Positions 45,836 through 54,309 of a stretch of DNA of 64,000 nt are shown piece by piece. The notes under the pieces are model-generated. The model had not been told where the DNA came from, searched no databases, and worked only from the letters and a program-made list of their open reading frames with translations. The first letter of the stretch is position 1. The number at the start of each line of letters is the position of its first letter. The translations under genes were made by a program, and so were the position numbers. Origin of the DNA: Cupriavidus pinatubonensis (lineage in GTDB: Bacteria; Pseudomonadota; Gammaproteobacteria; Burkholderiales; Burkholderiaceae); NCBI RefSeq assembly GCF_019602855.1, contig NZ_CP080766.1, positions 930,001 to 994,000 on the forward strand. Reading direction: 5' to 3'.

Positions 45836-46168
45836 ATGGCTTCCCTGGGTCTTACCGATGCAACCGGTCTTGTCGGCGTCGCCGCCTACGTTGCCGCGCA
45901 CTTCGCCGTGCAGGTCCTGCACAAATCGCCGACCGGCAGGCTGGCCGTCGCCCTCAATGTCATCGGGCCGGTCTGCATCCTCGTCTCGCTCACGGATGCC
46001 TTCAACCTCGCCTCTTTCCTGACGCAGTGCTTCTGGCTTGGCCTGACGCTGCTGGGCTGGTGGCGGAACCGCCGCAGGAAGCGCCGCGCGGACAGGCCCG
46101 TGGCAATGCCAGGGGAAACGCCCGCACGCGTGGCAACGCACCGCCCCGCGTCGCCTCACAACGTCTAG
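45836..46168 (+). CDS. Small membrane protein, CBU_0592-like
   Basis: The 110-residue protein has three hydrophobic helices (TGLVGVAAYVAAHFAVQVL, AVALNVIGPVCILVSL, FLTQCFWLGLTLLGWW) and a basic C-terminal tail. Size and helix pattern resemble the CBU_0592 family of unknown function often found near transporters. It follows the TorF-like porin by 41 bases and is probably cotranscribed. The ribosome site is weak. Confidence 0.7.
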   Translation: MASLGLTDATGLVGVAAYVAAHFAVQVLHKSPTGRLAVALNVIGPVCILVSLTDAFNLASFLTQCFWLGLTLLGWWRNRRRKRRADRPVAMPGETPARVATHRPASPHNV

Positions 46169-46246
46169 ATCACTTCATCGCCAGGTGCCCGCAGGGAAAC
46201 GATTTTTCGCGACATCGCAACCCCGGATTGACAACAGGAGACAACG

Positions 46247-46312
46247 ATGACGACCGCCCCCACAATACCGCTCAAAGGTTTCCAGGCCGTCCCCCATATC
46301 GGCTCCCCATGA
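46247..46312 (+). CDS. Possible 21-residue leader peptide upstream of the permease
   Basis: ATG at 46247 has a strong CAGGAGACAACG ribosome site and opens a 21-codon frame (MTTAPTIPLKGFQAVPHIGS, then Pro) ending TGA at 46310. The same CAGGAGACAACG precedes the permease start at 46427, so the translation signal is duplicated 181 bases apart. A perfect hairpin, GCGGAGC 46379-46385 and GCTCCGC 46389-46395, lies between. This could be a regulatory leader or the fossil start of a deleted gene. Confidence 0.45.
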   Translation: MTTAPTIPLKGFQAVPHIGSP

Positions 46313-46426
46313 AGAAGGTGCCAACGACGCTTCCAGGCGTCCAGCACAGGCATCCACCAGCCCAGACGGCAGACCGCGGCGGAGCACCGCTCCGCACAAG
46401 CGGCAACCGGGAAACCAGGAGACAAC

Positions 46427-48064
46427 GTGTTATCACAAAAAGATGTGCTTTCGCTCGGCGCCGATGCGCCGACCGCTTCATCCGCCCCTTCGCCCCAACA
46501 TCACGAACTGCAGCGCACGCTGACGTGGAAAGACGCGTTCTGGGTCACGAGTGGCGTGCCCGCTGGCGTGCTGTTCACCATCGGCGGCGTTTCGGCCACG
46601 ATCGGCAACCCGGCTTGGGTCATCTGGATCCTCGCCATTCTGGTGGGCTTCGCGCAGAGCTTCGTCTACGCGGAGATCTCGGGCCTGTATCCGCACAAGT
46701 CGGGTGGCGCGTCGGTCTATGGCGCGCTCGGCTGGGTACGCTACAGCAAGTTCGTGGCGCCGGTATCGGTGTGGTGCAACTGGATTGCCTGGTCGCCGAT
46801 GCTGGCGCTCGGCACGAGTCTCGCGGCGGGCTACATGCTGAGCTGCCTGTTTCCGCCCGATTCATTGATCAACACGTGGCAGATCACGCTGGTCGACCTG
46901 GGCATCATCAGCCACGGCCTGACGCTGCGGGTGAACTCGACGTTCCTGCTGGCCACGGCGTTCCTGCTCGTCACGTTCAAGCTCCAGCACAGCGGCGCAT
47001 CGTCCGCGGCGACCACGCAGCGCATCCTGGGCATCGCATCGCTGACGCCGCTGGTTGTCATCGCGCTCGTTCCGATGTTCACGGGCGACATGCCGTCGAC
47101 GAACTTCATGCCGCTGCTGCCGCTGACGCACGACACGTCCGGCGCCGCCGTGCTCGGCAGCTGGAATGCGGCCGGTATCAGCACCGCAATGGGCGCGATG
47201 TTCCTGGCCTGCTGGTCGACCTTCGGCTTCGAGACCGCGGTGTGCTACACCCGCGAGTTCAAGGACCCGCAGAAGGACACTTTCCGTGCGATCTTCTGGT
47301 CCGGCGTACTGTGCCTGTTCATGTTCATTGCGGTTCCGATCGCGTTCCAGGGCTCGCTCGGGCTGCACGGCATGCTTGAGCCGTCCATTGTCGACGGTAC
47401 CGGCGTGGGCGCCGCCATGGCGAAATTCGTGGGCGGCGGCGCGGTGGTGTTCAACGTGATCGTCGTGATGCTGGTGCTCGCGATCCTGCTAATCGTGATG
47501 ACCTCGATGATGGGCTCGTCGCGCACGCTGTACCAGGCCTCGGTCGACGGCTGGCTGCCGCGCTATCTCTCGCACGTGAACGAGCACGGCTCGCCGACCC
47601 GCGCCATGTGGACGGACCTGGTGTTCAACCTGTTCCTGCTGCTCATGTCGAACTACATGGCGGTGCTGTCCATCTCGAACGTCTGCTACATGATCTTCGT
47701 GTTCCTGAACCTGCAGTCGGGATGGATCCATCGGCTGGACCGCGCCGAATGGCCGCGTCCGTACAAGTGCAAGAACTGGCTGCTGGCCCTGGGCGCGATC
47801 TGCGGCTTCCTCGACCTGGCCTTTGTTGGCGCCGGCGCCAATTTCCAGGGCGAGAACACGCTGCGTAATGGCCTCATCGCCACGTTTCTGATCGTGCCGG
47901 TGTTCGTGTACCGCCATTACGTGCAGGACAAGGGCCGCTTTCCCGAGTCGATGCGCCGTGACATGGAGCTGCCCCATGCCCGCGCAGCGTGGCTGCCCTA
48001 CGCCGCCCTGGCCGCGGGTGCGCTGGTGGTCTGGCTGGCCGCGAAGCTGACGGTGATCGGCTGA
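46427..48064 (+). CDS. APC-superfamily amino acid/amine permease
   Basis: The 545-residue inner-membrane protein has about 12 helices; WVTSGVPAGVLFTIGGVSATIG starts helix 1, where APC members carry their unwound substrate-binding segment, and GLYPHKSGGASVYGALGW is the conserved loop after helix 2. The GTG at 46427 is chosen because of the adjacent CAGGAGACAAC. It lies inside the choline cluster, so a quaternary amine, amino alcohol or amino acid is the likely substrate; it is not of the BCCT or ABC betaine-transporter families. Confidence 0.88.
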   Translation: MLSQKDVLSLGADAPTASSAPSPQHHELQRTLTWKDAFWVTSGVPAGVLFTIGGVSATIGNPAWVIWILAILVGFAQSFVYAEISGLYPHKSGGASVYGALGWVRYSKFVAPVSVWCNWIAWSPMLALGTSLAAGYMLSCLFPPDSLINTWQITLVDLGIISHGLTLRVNSTFLLATAFLLVTFKLQHSGASSAATTQRILGIASLTPLVVIALVPMFTGDMPSTNFMPLLPLTHDTSGAAVLGSWNAAGISTAMGAMFLACWSTFGFETAVCYTREFKDPQKDTFRAIFWSGVLCLFMFIAVPIAFQGSLGLHGMLEPSIVDGTGVGAAMAKFVGGGAVVFNVIVVMLVLAILLIVMTSMMGSSRTLYQASVDGWLPRYLSHVNEHGSPTRAMWTDLVFNLFLLLMSNYMAVLSISNVCYMIFVFLNLQSGWIHRLDRAEWPRPYKCKNWLLALGAICGFLDLAFVGAGANFQGENTLRNGLIATFLIVPVFVYRHYVQDKGRFPESMRRDMELPHARAAWLPYAALAAGALVVWLAAKLTVIG

Positions 48065-48142
48065 CGCCGGGACGCCTTGCGTCCACGAGGACCGGTACCG
48101 CGCCGGTCCTCCCTCCACTACATACATTCCCGAGGTTCCGCA

Positions 48143-49096
48143 ATGAACGACACCCTTCGCGTGCGCATCGGCCGCATCGAGCAGCTTGCCGCCGGCATCA
48201 AGCGTTTTACCTTGCAGCCGTGCGACGGCGACGCGTTGCCCCCCTTTGAAAGCGGCAGCCACGTCGTCGTCCACATGGACAACGGCCGCTACCGCAACGC
48301 GTATTCGCTGACCAGCGCGCTCGACGACGACAGCCATTACCAGATCAGCGTCCGTCTTGAGGAAGCCTCGCGCGGCGGCTCGCGGTTTCTGCACGAAACC
48401 GTGCGTGAGCACGACGAGCTGGAGATCGGTCGTCCAGGCAATCTGTTCTCCCTGCACCGTGGCGCCAGCAAGCACTTGCTGATCGCCGGCGGCATCGGCA
48501 TCACACCGTTCATGACGCATATCCAGACGCTGAAGCGCCAGGGCGCCGCTTTCGAGCTGCACTACTGCTTCCGCAACCGCGCCAGCGCGGCATTTCTCGA
48601 CACGCTGTCAACCGCGCTGAATCAAGGCCAATGGCAGCAGTACGAGAGCGACGCCGGCATCCAGCTCGACATCGCGGCGCTGATTGCCCGCCAGCCCACC
48701 GATGCCCACGTCTACGTCTGCGGCCCTTCCGCGCTCAACGACGCCGTCGTCGATGCCGCCCGGGCCGCCGGCTGGGACGCATCGCGCATTCACTTCGAGC
48801 AGTTCCGCAACGAGGTCGACGCGACCGGCGGCGCCTTCGAGGTAACGCTGCGCAAGAGCGGACTGACGCTGCAAGTCGCACCGGACGACACGCTGCTGCG
48901 GGTGATCGAGAAAGCCGGCGTCAAAGTCGATTGCATGTGCCGCGAGGGGATCTGCGGATCGTGCGAAACAGCCATCGTCGAGGGCGAGGCGGATCACCGC
49001 GACAGCTACCTCTCCGACGAGGAGAAGGCGGCGCAGAAAACGATCATGCTATGTGTTTCGCGGAGCAAGGCACAGCGGCTGGTCCTGGATCTCTGA
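48143..49096 (+). CDS. Flavin/2Fe-2S oxidoreductase (reductase of the Rieske enzyme)
   Basis: The 317-residue protein is of the phthalate dioxygenase reductase type: flavin-binding barrel with RNAYSLTS, NAD(P) domain with IAGGIGITPFMTHI and VYVCGPSALND, and a C-terminal plant-type 2Fe-2S domain with CMCREGICGSCET and the fourth Cys in IMLCVSR. Electrons flow from NADH through flavin to the cluster and on to a Rieske oxygenase. The nearest oxygenase is at 40300-41421 in the same orientation, so it is the natural partner although seven kilobases separate them. The start is the ATG at 48143. Confidence 0.92.
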   Translation: MNDTLRVRIGRIEQLAAGIKRFTLQPCDGDALPPFESGSHVVVHMDNGRYRNAYSLTSALDDDSHYQISVRLEEASRGGSRFLHETVREHDELEIGRPGNLFSLHRGASKHLLIAGGIGITPFMTHIQTLKRQGAAFELHYCFRNRASAAFLDTLSTALNQGQWQQYESDAGIQLDIAALIARQPTDAHVYVCGPSALNDAVVDAARAAGWDASRIHFEQFRNEVDATGGAFEVTLRKSGLTLQVAPDDTLLRVIEKAGVKVDCMCREGICGSCETAIVEGEADHRDSYLSDEEKAAQKTIMLCVSRSKAQRLVLDL

Positions 49097-49154
49097 GCGA
49101 GCCTGATGATGCTTGCGGGCTGGCTCGGGTAGGTCTGTGCGGCGGCAGGCGGGG

Positions 49155-50132
49155 TTACAGCGCTGGCTGCACCTGGGCCGGCGGGCGGAACGTGAAGCCC
49201 TGCGAGAACGACTCCCTTAGGTACTCGACAAAGACCTGCGACACGCGCGACGCATGCGCGGAGTACGGCCGGATCGCATAGAGCCAGTCTCCAAACGCAC
49301 CAGTCGCGCGCCATTGCGGCAGCAGCTCGACCAGACGCCCGCTTTCCAGCGCCGACTGCGCACTGAAGTCCGGCAGCAGCGCGATACCCAGACCTTCAAT
49401 GGCGGCGTCGCGCAAGGCCTCGCTGTTATTGACCGCGAGCGGGCCAGCCACGGGAACCGTGACCGGATCGGCATGCGTTGCGCCTTCATCCGGCGCCTCC
49501 GGCACGAAGGTCCACGTGGCGGTGCCTTGCCGCCGCGGGTAGTGCAGGCAGGCGTGATCGACCAGCGCTTCAGGCGATTCGGGCGAGCTTCTGGTCCCGA
49601 GATAGGACCGGCTTGCCACCAGCACCGTACGCGTAGCCGCCAGCGTCCAGGCAACATGGGTTTCGGGCGGCGCGGATGTATGCCGCACGGCAATGTCGAA
49701 GCCTTCCTGCGCAAGCGGGCGCAAGCGGTCAGACATATCCAACTCGACCTGGATCTGCGGATAGCGGCGCAAGAACTCCGGCAGCCGCGGCACCAACTGC
49801 TGTCGGGAGAACGCCACCGGCGCGGTGACACGCAGGAAACCACGCGGCGCCCCCGCCAGATCGCGAACATTGGCGTAGCCCGTGGCAATTTGTTCGAAAG
49901 CCCCGCGCATCGAATCAACCAGCTGACGGCCGGCATCCGTCAGCGTCGCGCTGCGCGTGGTGCGCTGGACGAGCATGATGCCGGCGGCCTTTTCCAGATC
50001 GGCAATGTGCTGGCTCATCGAGGCCTTGCTTACGCCTAACCTTGCGGCGGCCTTGCTGAAGCTGCCCTGCTGGTGCAGCACGACCAGCCAGTGCAAGTGC
50101 TCCCAAAGATCCTCTACGTTGGCTTTCGTCAT
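49155..50132 (-). CDS. LysR-type regulator divergent from mmsA
   Basis: The 325-residue protein has the helix-turn-helix HWLVVLHQQGSFSKAAARLGVSKASMSQHIADLE, LVQRTTRSATLTDAG and the effector domain. The DLAGAPRGFLRVTAPVAFSRQQLVP stretch places it in the LysR subgroup related to DsdC/AphB-like regulators of small operons. It is divergent from the semialdehyde dehydrogenase and converges on the reductase gene. Control of the dehydrogenase gene is likely. Confidence 0.9.
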   Translation of the reverse strand: MTKANVEDLWEHLHWLVVLHQQGSFSKAAARLGVSKASMSQHIADLEKAAGIMLVQRTTRSATLTDAGRQLVDSMRGAFEQIATGYANVRDLAGAPRGFLRVTAPVAFSRQQLVPRLPEFLRRYPQIQVELDMSDRLRPLAQEGFDIAVRHTSAPPETHVAWTLAATRTVLVASRSYLGTRSSPESPEALVDHACLHYPRRQGTATWTFVPEAPDEGATHADPVTVPVAGPLAVNNSEALRDAAIEGLGIALLPDFSAQSALESGRLVELLPQWRATGAFGDWLYAIRPYSAHASRVSQVFVEYLRESFSQGFTFRPPAQVQPAL

Positions 50133-50179
50133 TTCGGGAGTCCTCCTGCGTCACTTTCAGCGTCTATTTTTCGGTAGCC

Positions 50180-50194
50180 ATAGCATGCCACTAT
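50180..50194. promoter_or_regulatory. LysR box upstream of mmsA
   Basis: ATAG at 50180-50183 and CTAT at 50191-50194 are inverted repeats separated by 7 bases and contain the T-N11-A core of LysR sites. It lies 48 bases from the LysR start and 126 from the dehydrogenase start. Confidence 0.5.
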
Positions 50195-50319
50195 CTAAAA
50201 ATCCTGAACAGTGAGTTCGGCGGCGGATGGCTACCCGCGCGCGGCCCGTCTTTCTACACTCGCCTCATTCCCAGACACGGCGGGCGACGCAGGCCCGCAG
50301 ACCAGCACAGGAGATCCCC

Positions 50320-51834
50320 ATGACGGCGCCTTACAACGATTCCGCTGACGTCATCCACTTCGTTTCCGGCGAGCTTTACGCCGGTTCGGGCACGCGTTCG
50401 CAGGCCGTGTTCAACCCGGCGACGGGCGCCGTGGCGCGGCAGCTTCGGCTCGGCACGGTCGAGGATGTCGATGCGGCAGTAGCCAGCGCGCTGGCGGCAT
50501 TCCCTAAGTGGGCCGACACGCCGCCGATCCGCCGCGCGCGCGTCATGCTGAAGTTCCTGGAGCTGATGAACCAGCACAAGGACGAGTTGGCCACCATCAT
50601 CACGGCCGAGCACGGCAAGGTACTGAGCGATGCGGCCGGCGAAGTCAGCCGCGGCATCGACATCATCGAATTCGCCTGCGGCATTCCGCAGCTGCTCAAG
50701 GGAGATTTCACGGACCAGGTCTCCACCGGCATGGACAACTGGACGCTGCGCCAGCCGCTTGGCGTGGTGGCCGGCATCACGCCGTTCAACTTCCCGTGCA
50801 TGGTGCCGTGCTGGATGTTCCCGGTCGCAATCGCCGCCGGCAACTGCTTCGTGCTGAAGCCGAGCGAGCGCGACCCGTCGGCGTCGCTGTTCATGGCAAA
50901 GCTGCTCAAGCGAGCCGGCCTGCCCGACGGCGTCTTCAATGTCGTGCAGGGCGACAAGATCGTGGTCGACGCACTGCTCCATCATTCCGATGTCAAGGCA
51001 GTGAGCTTCGTTGGCTCCACGCCGATCGCGAACTACATCTACGAGACTGGCGCGCGGCTGGGCAAGCGCGTGCAGGCGCTCGGCGGTGCCAAGAACCACA
51101 TGGTCGTGATGCCGGACGCCGACATCGATCAGGCCGTGGACGGTTTGATCGGCGCGGCATATGGCTCCGCCGGCGAGCGCTGCATGGCGGTCTCCGTCGC
51201 GGTGCTGGTCGGCGACGTGGCCGACAAGATCATGCCGAAGCTGGAAGCCCGTGCGCGCGAACTGGTGATCCGCAATGGTATGGATCCCGCTGCAGAGATG
51301 GGCCCGGTCGTCACGGGCCAGGCGCTTGAACGCATTGAGAACTACATCGCGCTCGGCGTGGAAGAAGGCGCGAAGCTGGTGGTCGATGGCCGCAACTACA
51401 AGGTGCCTGGGCACGAGCAAGGTTTCTTCACTGGCGGCACGCTGTTCGACAACGTCACCCCGGACATGCGCATCTACAAGGAAGAGATCTTCGGCCCCGT
51501 GCTGTCATGCGTGCGCGTGGATGACTTCGCGCAGGCCGTAAAGCTCGTCAACGACCATGAGTTCGGCAACGGCGTGGCTTGCTACACGCGTGACGGTCAG
51601 GTGGCGCGCGAGTTCGCGCGCCGCATCGAAGTTGGCATGGTCGGCATCAACGTGCCGATCCCCGTGCCGATGGCGTGGCATGGCTTTGGCGGGTGGAAGC
51701 GTTCGCTGTTTGGCGATATGCATGCCTATGGCGAGGAAGGGGTGCGGTTTTACACGCGGCAGAAGAGTGTTATGCAGCGTTGGCCCGAGGATGTGACGCG
51801 GGGGGCGGAGTTTGCGATGCCTACGGCGAAGTAG
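50320..51834 (+). CDS. mmsA: CoA-acylating methylmalonate-semialdehyde dehydrogenase
   Basis: The 504-residue enzyme converts methylmalonate or malonate semialdehyde to propionyl- or acetyl-CoA, in valine, beta-alanine and inositol breakdown. Features: [36 protein letters not shown], the catalytic Cys in [13 protein letters not shown], and the family-typical [23 protein letters not shown]. The general-base Glu of ordinary aldehyde dehydrogenases is replaced in LGGAKNH, as expected for the CoA-dependent group. ATG at 50320 follows CAGGAGATC. No mmsB neighbour, so the physiological substrate is undecided. Confidence 0.93.
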   Translation: MTAPYNDSADVIHFVSGELYAGSGTRSQAVFNPATGAVARQLRLGTVEDVDAAVASALAAFPKWADTPPIRRARVMLKFLELMNQHKDELATIITAEHGKVLSDAAGEVSRGIDIIEFACGIPQLLKGDFTDQVSTGMDNWTLRQPLGVVAGITPFNFPCMVPCWMFPVAIAAGNCFVLKPSERDPSASLFMAKLLKRAGLPDGVFNVVQGDKIVVDALLHHSDVKAVSFVGSTPIANYIYETGARLGKRVQALGGAKNHMVVMPDADIDQAVDGLIGAAYGSAGERCMAVSVAVLVGDVADKIMPKLEARARELVIRNGMDPAAEMGPVVTGQALERIENYIALGVEEGAKLVVDGRNYKVPGHEQGFFTGGTLFDNVTPDMRIYKEEIFGPVLSCVRVDDFAQAVKLVNDHEFGNGVACYTRDGQVAREFARRIEVGMVGINVPIPVPMAWHGFGGWKRSLFGDMHAYGEEGVRFYTRQKSVMQRWPEDVTRGAEFAMPTAK

Positions 51835-51910
51835 AGGGTTCTCGGGTGTAGCCGGGGGGGGGTGGTGGGGATTGTGTGTCGCTCTTAGCTCCTCCGGCCT
51901 GCGCACATTG

Positions 51911-51928
51911 ACTGTATATTCATACAGT
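51911..51928. promoter_or_regulatory. LexA (SOS) box
   Basis: ACTGTATATTCATACAGT is a perfect inverted repeat of ACTGTAT around four bases and satisfies the CTG-N10-CAG consensus of LexA in beta- and gammaproteobacteria. TATATT at 51915-51920 inside it is a plausible -10 element. It ends 25 bases before the start of the helicase-nuclease gene. Confidence 0.88.
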
Positions 51929-51953
51929 TGCGAAATCCCCGCCTGTTTGCGCC

Positions 51954-54293
51954 TTGTCCGCCACCCAAACCGCCCCACCCCGCTACACCGTCGCCGTTCG
52001 CACCTTATGCGAATTCACCGCCAAGGCCGGCGACCTCGACCTGCGCTTCACGCCGTCGCCCACGGGGCAGGAAGGCGTTGCGGGCCATGGCGTGGTCACC
52101 AGCCGCCGCGGGCCGGGCTACGAGTCCGAGGTAACGCTGTCGGGTGAATTCGAAGGCCTGCGCGTCCGCGGCCGTGCCGATGGCTACGATCCCGTGGCGA
52201 ACCGCGTCGAGGAAATCAAGACCATACGCGGCGACAAGGCCGAGATCCCGCAGAACCATCAGGCGCTGCACTGGGCGCAGGCAAAGATCTACGGGTGGCT
52301 GCTATGCGAAGCCCGCAATCTGCAGAAGATCGACGTGGCGCTCGTTTATTTCGACATCCTGAGCCAGCGCGAACGCGTGCTGAAGGAACGCTATGACGCC
52401 GCGACGCTGCGTGCCTTCTTTGAAGACAGCTGCCGCCGCTTCATGCACTGGGCCGAGCGTGAAATCGCGCATCGCAGCGATCGCGATGCGGGCCTGCAGG
52501 CGCTGGCCTTTCCCCATGGCACATTCCGCGACGGCCAGCGCCTGCTGGCGGAGTCGGTCTACAAGGCCAACGCCTCGGCACGTACGCTGCTGGCGCAGGC
52601 GCCTACCGGCATCGGCAAGTCGATCGGCACGGTGTTTCCGGCCTTGAAGGCCATGCCCGCGCAGCGCATCGACAAGATCTTCTTCCTGTCCGCACGGTCG
52701 ACGGGCCGCGCCGTCGCGCTGCAGGCGACTGCACAACTGCGCGGCAAGCCCGACGATGCGCCGCTGCGCGTGCTGGAACTCACGGCACGCGACAAGGCCT
52801 GCGAGCATCCTGATCTGGCCTGTCACGGCGAATCCTGCCCGCTGGCGCAAGGCTTCTATGACCGGTTGCCAGCGGCGCGCGATGCCGCGAGCCGCGTACC
52901 GCTGCTGGATCGCCACGCCGTGCGCGAGATCGCCCGTACGCATGCGGTGTGCCCGTATTACCTCACGCAGGAGATGATCCGCTGGAGCGATCTCGTGGTG
53001 GCCGACTACAACTACTATTTCGACCGCAGCGCGATGCTGTATGCGCTGACCGCGCTGAACGAATGGCGCGTGAGCGTGCTTGTGGATGAAGCGCACAATC
53101 TGGTCGAACGCGGCCGCACCATGTACACCGCCACGCTGGACCACGCGGCGTTCCGCGGCGTGCGGCTGTCCGCGCCAGGTGCGTTGAAGTCGAAGATGAA
53201 CAAGGTCTATCGGCAGTGGAACACGCTGGCCAAGCGGAGCAAGGCGGAGTACGAAACGCACGACGAAGAGCCCGCGGCATTCATTGAAGCGCTGACGCAG
53301 CTGTGTACTGCCATCATCGACGACATGAGCGAGCATCCGCAGCGGCACGACGCCACGCTCGAACGCTTCTATTTCGATGCGATGCACTTCTTGCGCCTGG
53401 CGGAGCAGATGACGGAGTACGGCGGCAAGCATTCGCTGTTCGATATCACGCGCACACCGCGCGGCCGTTCCGGCGTGGATGCCGCGCTGTGCGTACGCAA
53501 TCTGTTGCCTGCGCCTTATCTCGCGCCGCGCTTCGCGGGCGCACATTCGACCACGCTGTTTTCCGCCACGCTGCAGCCGGCCGACTATTACCGCAACCTG
53601 CTTGGCATGCCCGCCAGTGCGGTGTGGGTCGAAGTGCCCTCGCCGTTCCAGCCCGAGCAGCTCGACGTGCACGTCGCACGCCATATCTCCACGCGCTATT
53701 CCCACCGGCAACGCTCGCTGCCGGCAATCGTGGAACTGATTGCCGGCCAGTACGCGCGGCGTCCCGGCAACTACCTGGCCTTCTTCAGCAGCCATGATTA
53801 TCTGCAGCAGGCCGCGGCGCTGCTGGCCGAATGCCATCCTGGTATCCCGACCTGGTCTCAGGCACGCGGCATGACCGAGGCCGGCCAGGCCGCGTTCCTC
53901 GACGCGTTTGCGCCGGGCGGCTGCGGTATCGGCTTTGCGGTGCTTGGCGGCGTGTTCTCCGAAGGCGTGGATCTTCCGGGCGACCGGCTGATCGGCGCGT
54001 TCGTGGCCACGCTGGGGCTGCCCCAGGTGAACCCGGTCAACGAACAACTGCGCGAACGGATGGATGCCGCATTCGGCCGCGGCTATGACTACGCCTACCT
54101 GTATCCGGGCCTGCGCAAGGTCGTGCAGGCAGCCGGCCGCGTGATCCGCACCCGAGAGGACCGCGGCGTGGTGTGGCTGATCGACGATCGTTTTGGGCGG
54201 CCGGAAGTGCGGGAAATGTTGCCGGCATGGTGGGAGATATCACCGATGGATGATCGGCAACGCAACGTTCGCGAACGACAGCCCGGATCCTGA
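51954..54293 (+). CDS. PD-(D/E)XK nuclease fused to XPD/DinG-like DNA helicase
   Basis: The 779-residue protein starts at a TTG at 51954 (no other early start; no good ribosome site). Residues 1-120 carry a RecB/Cas4-like nuclease core: Asp76 in RGRADGYD, Glu87-Ile-Lys89 in VEEIKT and QAKIY at 109-113. The rest is a superfamily 2 helicase of the XPD/DinG type: Walker A APTGIGKS (Lys222, Ser223), four cysteines at 283, 290, 295 and 333 suited to a 4Fe-4S cluster, DEAH at 378-381, and the motif VI region QAAGRVIRTREDRG. Together it should unwind and cut DNA. A LexA box just upstream makes it an SOS gene, pointing to repair. The downstream gene begins 17 bases after its stop. Confidence 0.88.
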   Translation: MSATQTAPPRYTVAVRTLCEFTAKAGDLDLRFTPSPTGQEGVAGHGVVTSRRGPGYESEVTLSGEFEGLRVRGRADGYDPVANRVEEIKTIRGDKAEIPQNHQALHWAQAKIYGWLLCEARNLQKIDVALVYFDILSQRERVLKERYDAATLRAFFEDSCRRFMHWAEREIAHRSDRDAGLQALAFPHGTFRDGQRLLAESVYKANASARTLLAQAPTGIGKSIGTVFPALKAMPAQRIDKIFFLSARSTGRAVALQATAQLRGKPDDAPLRVLELTARDKACEHPDLACHGESCPLAQGFYDRLPAARDAASRVPLLDRHAVREIARTHAVCPYYLTQEMIRWSDLVVADYNYYFDRSAMLYALTALNEWRVSVLVDEAHNLVERGRTMYTATLDHAAFRGVRLSAPGALKSKMNKVYRQWNTLAKRSKAEYETHDEEPAAFIEALTQLCTAIIDDMSEHPQRHDATLERFYFDAMHFLRLAEQMTEYGGKHSLFDITRTPRGRSGVDAALCVRNLLPAPYLAPRFAGAHSTTLFSATLQPADYYRNLLGMPASAVWVEVPSPFQPEQLDVHVARHISTRYSHRQRSLPAIVELIAGQYARRPGNYLAFFSSHDYLQQAAALLAECHPGIPTWSQARGMTEAGQAAFLDAFAPGGCGIGFAVLGGVFSEGVDLPGDRLIGAFVATLGLPQVNPVNEQLRERMDAAFGRGYDYAYLYPGLRKVVQAAGRVIRTREDRGVVWLIDDRFGRPEVREMLPAWWEISPMDDRQRNVRERQPGS

Positions 54294-54309
54294 CCTGCAA
54301 AGTATTGTC

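Noticed and set aside
52302..54047. 581-codon open frame opposite the SOS helicase gene
   Set aside because: Antisense shadow; all recognisable helicase and nuclease motifs are on the plus strand.
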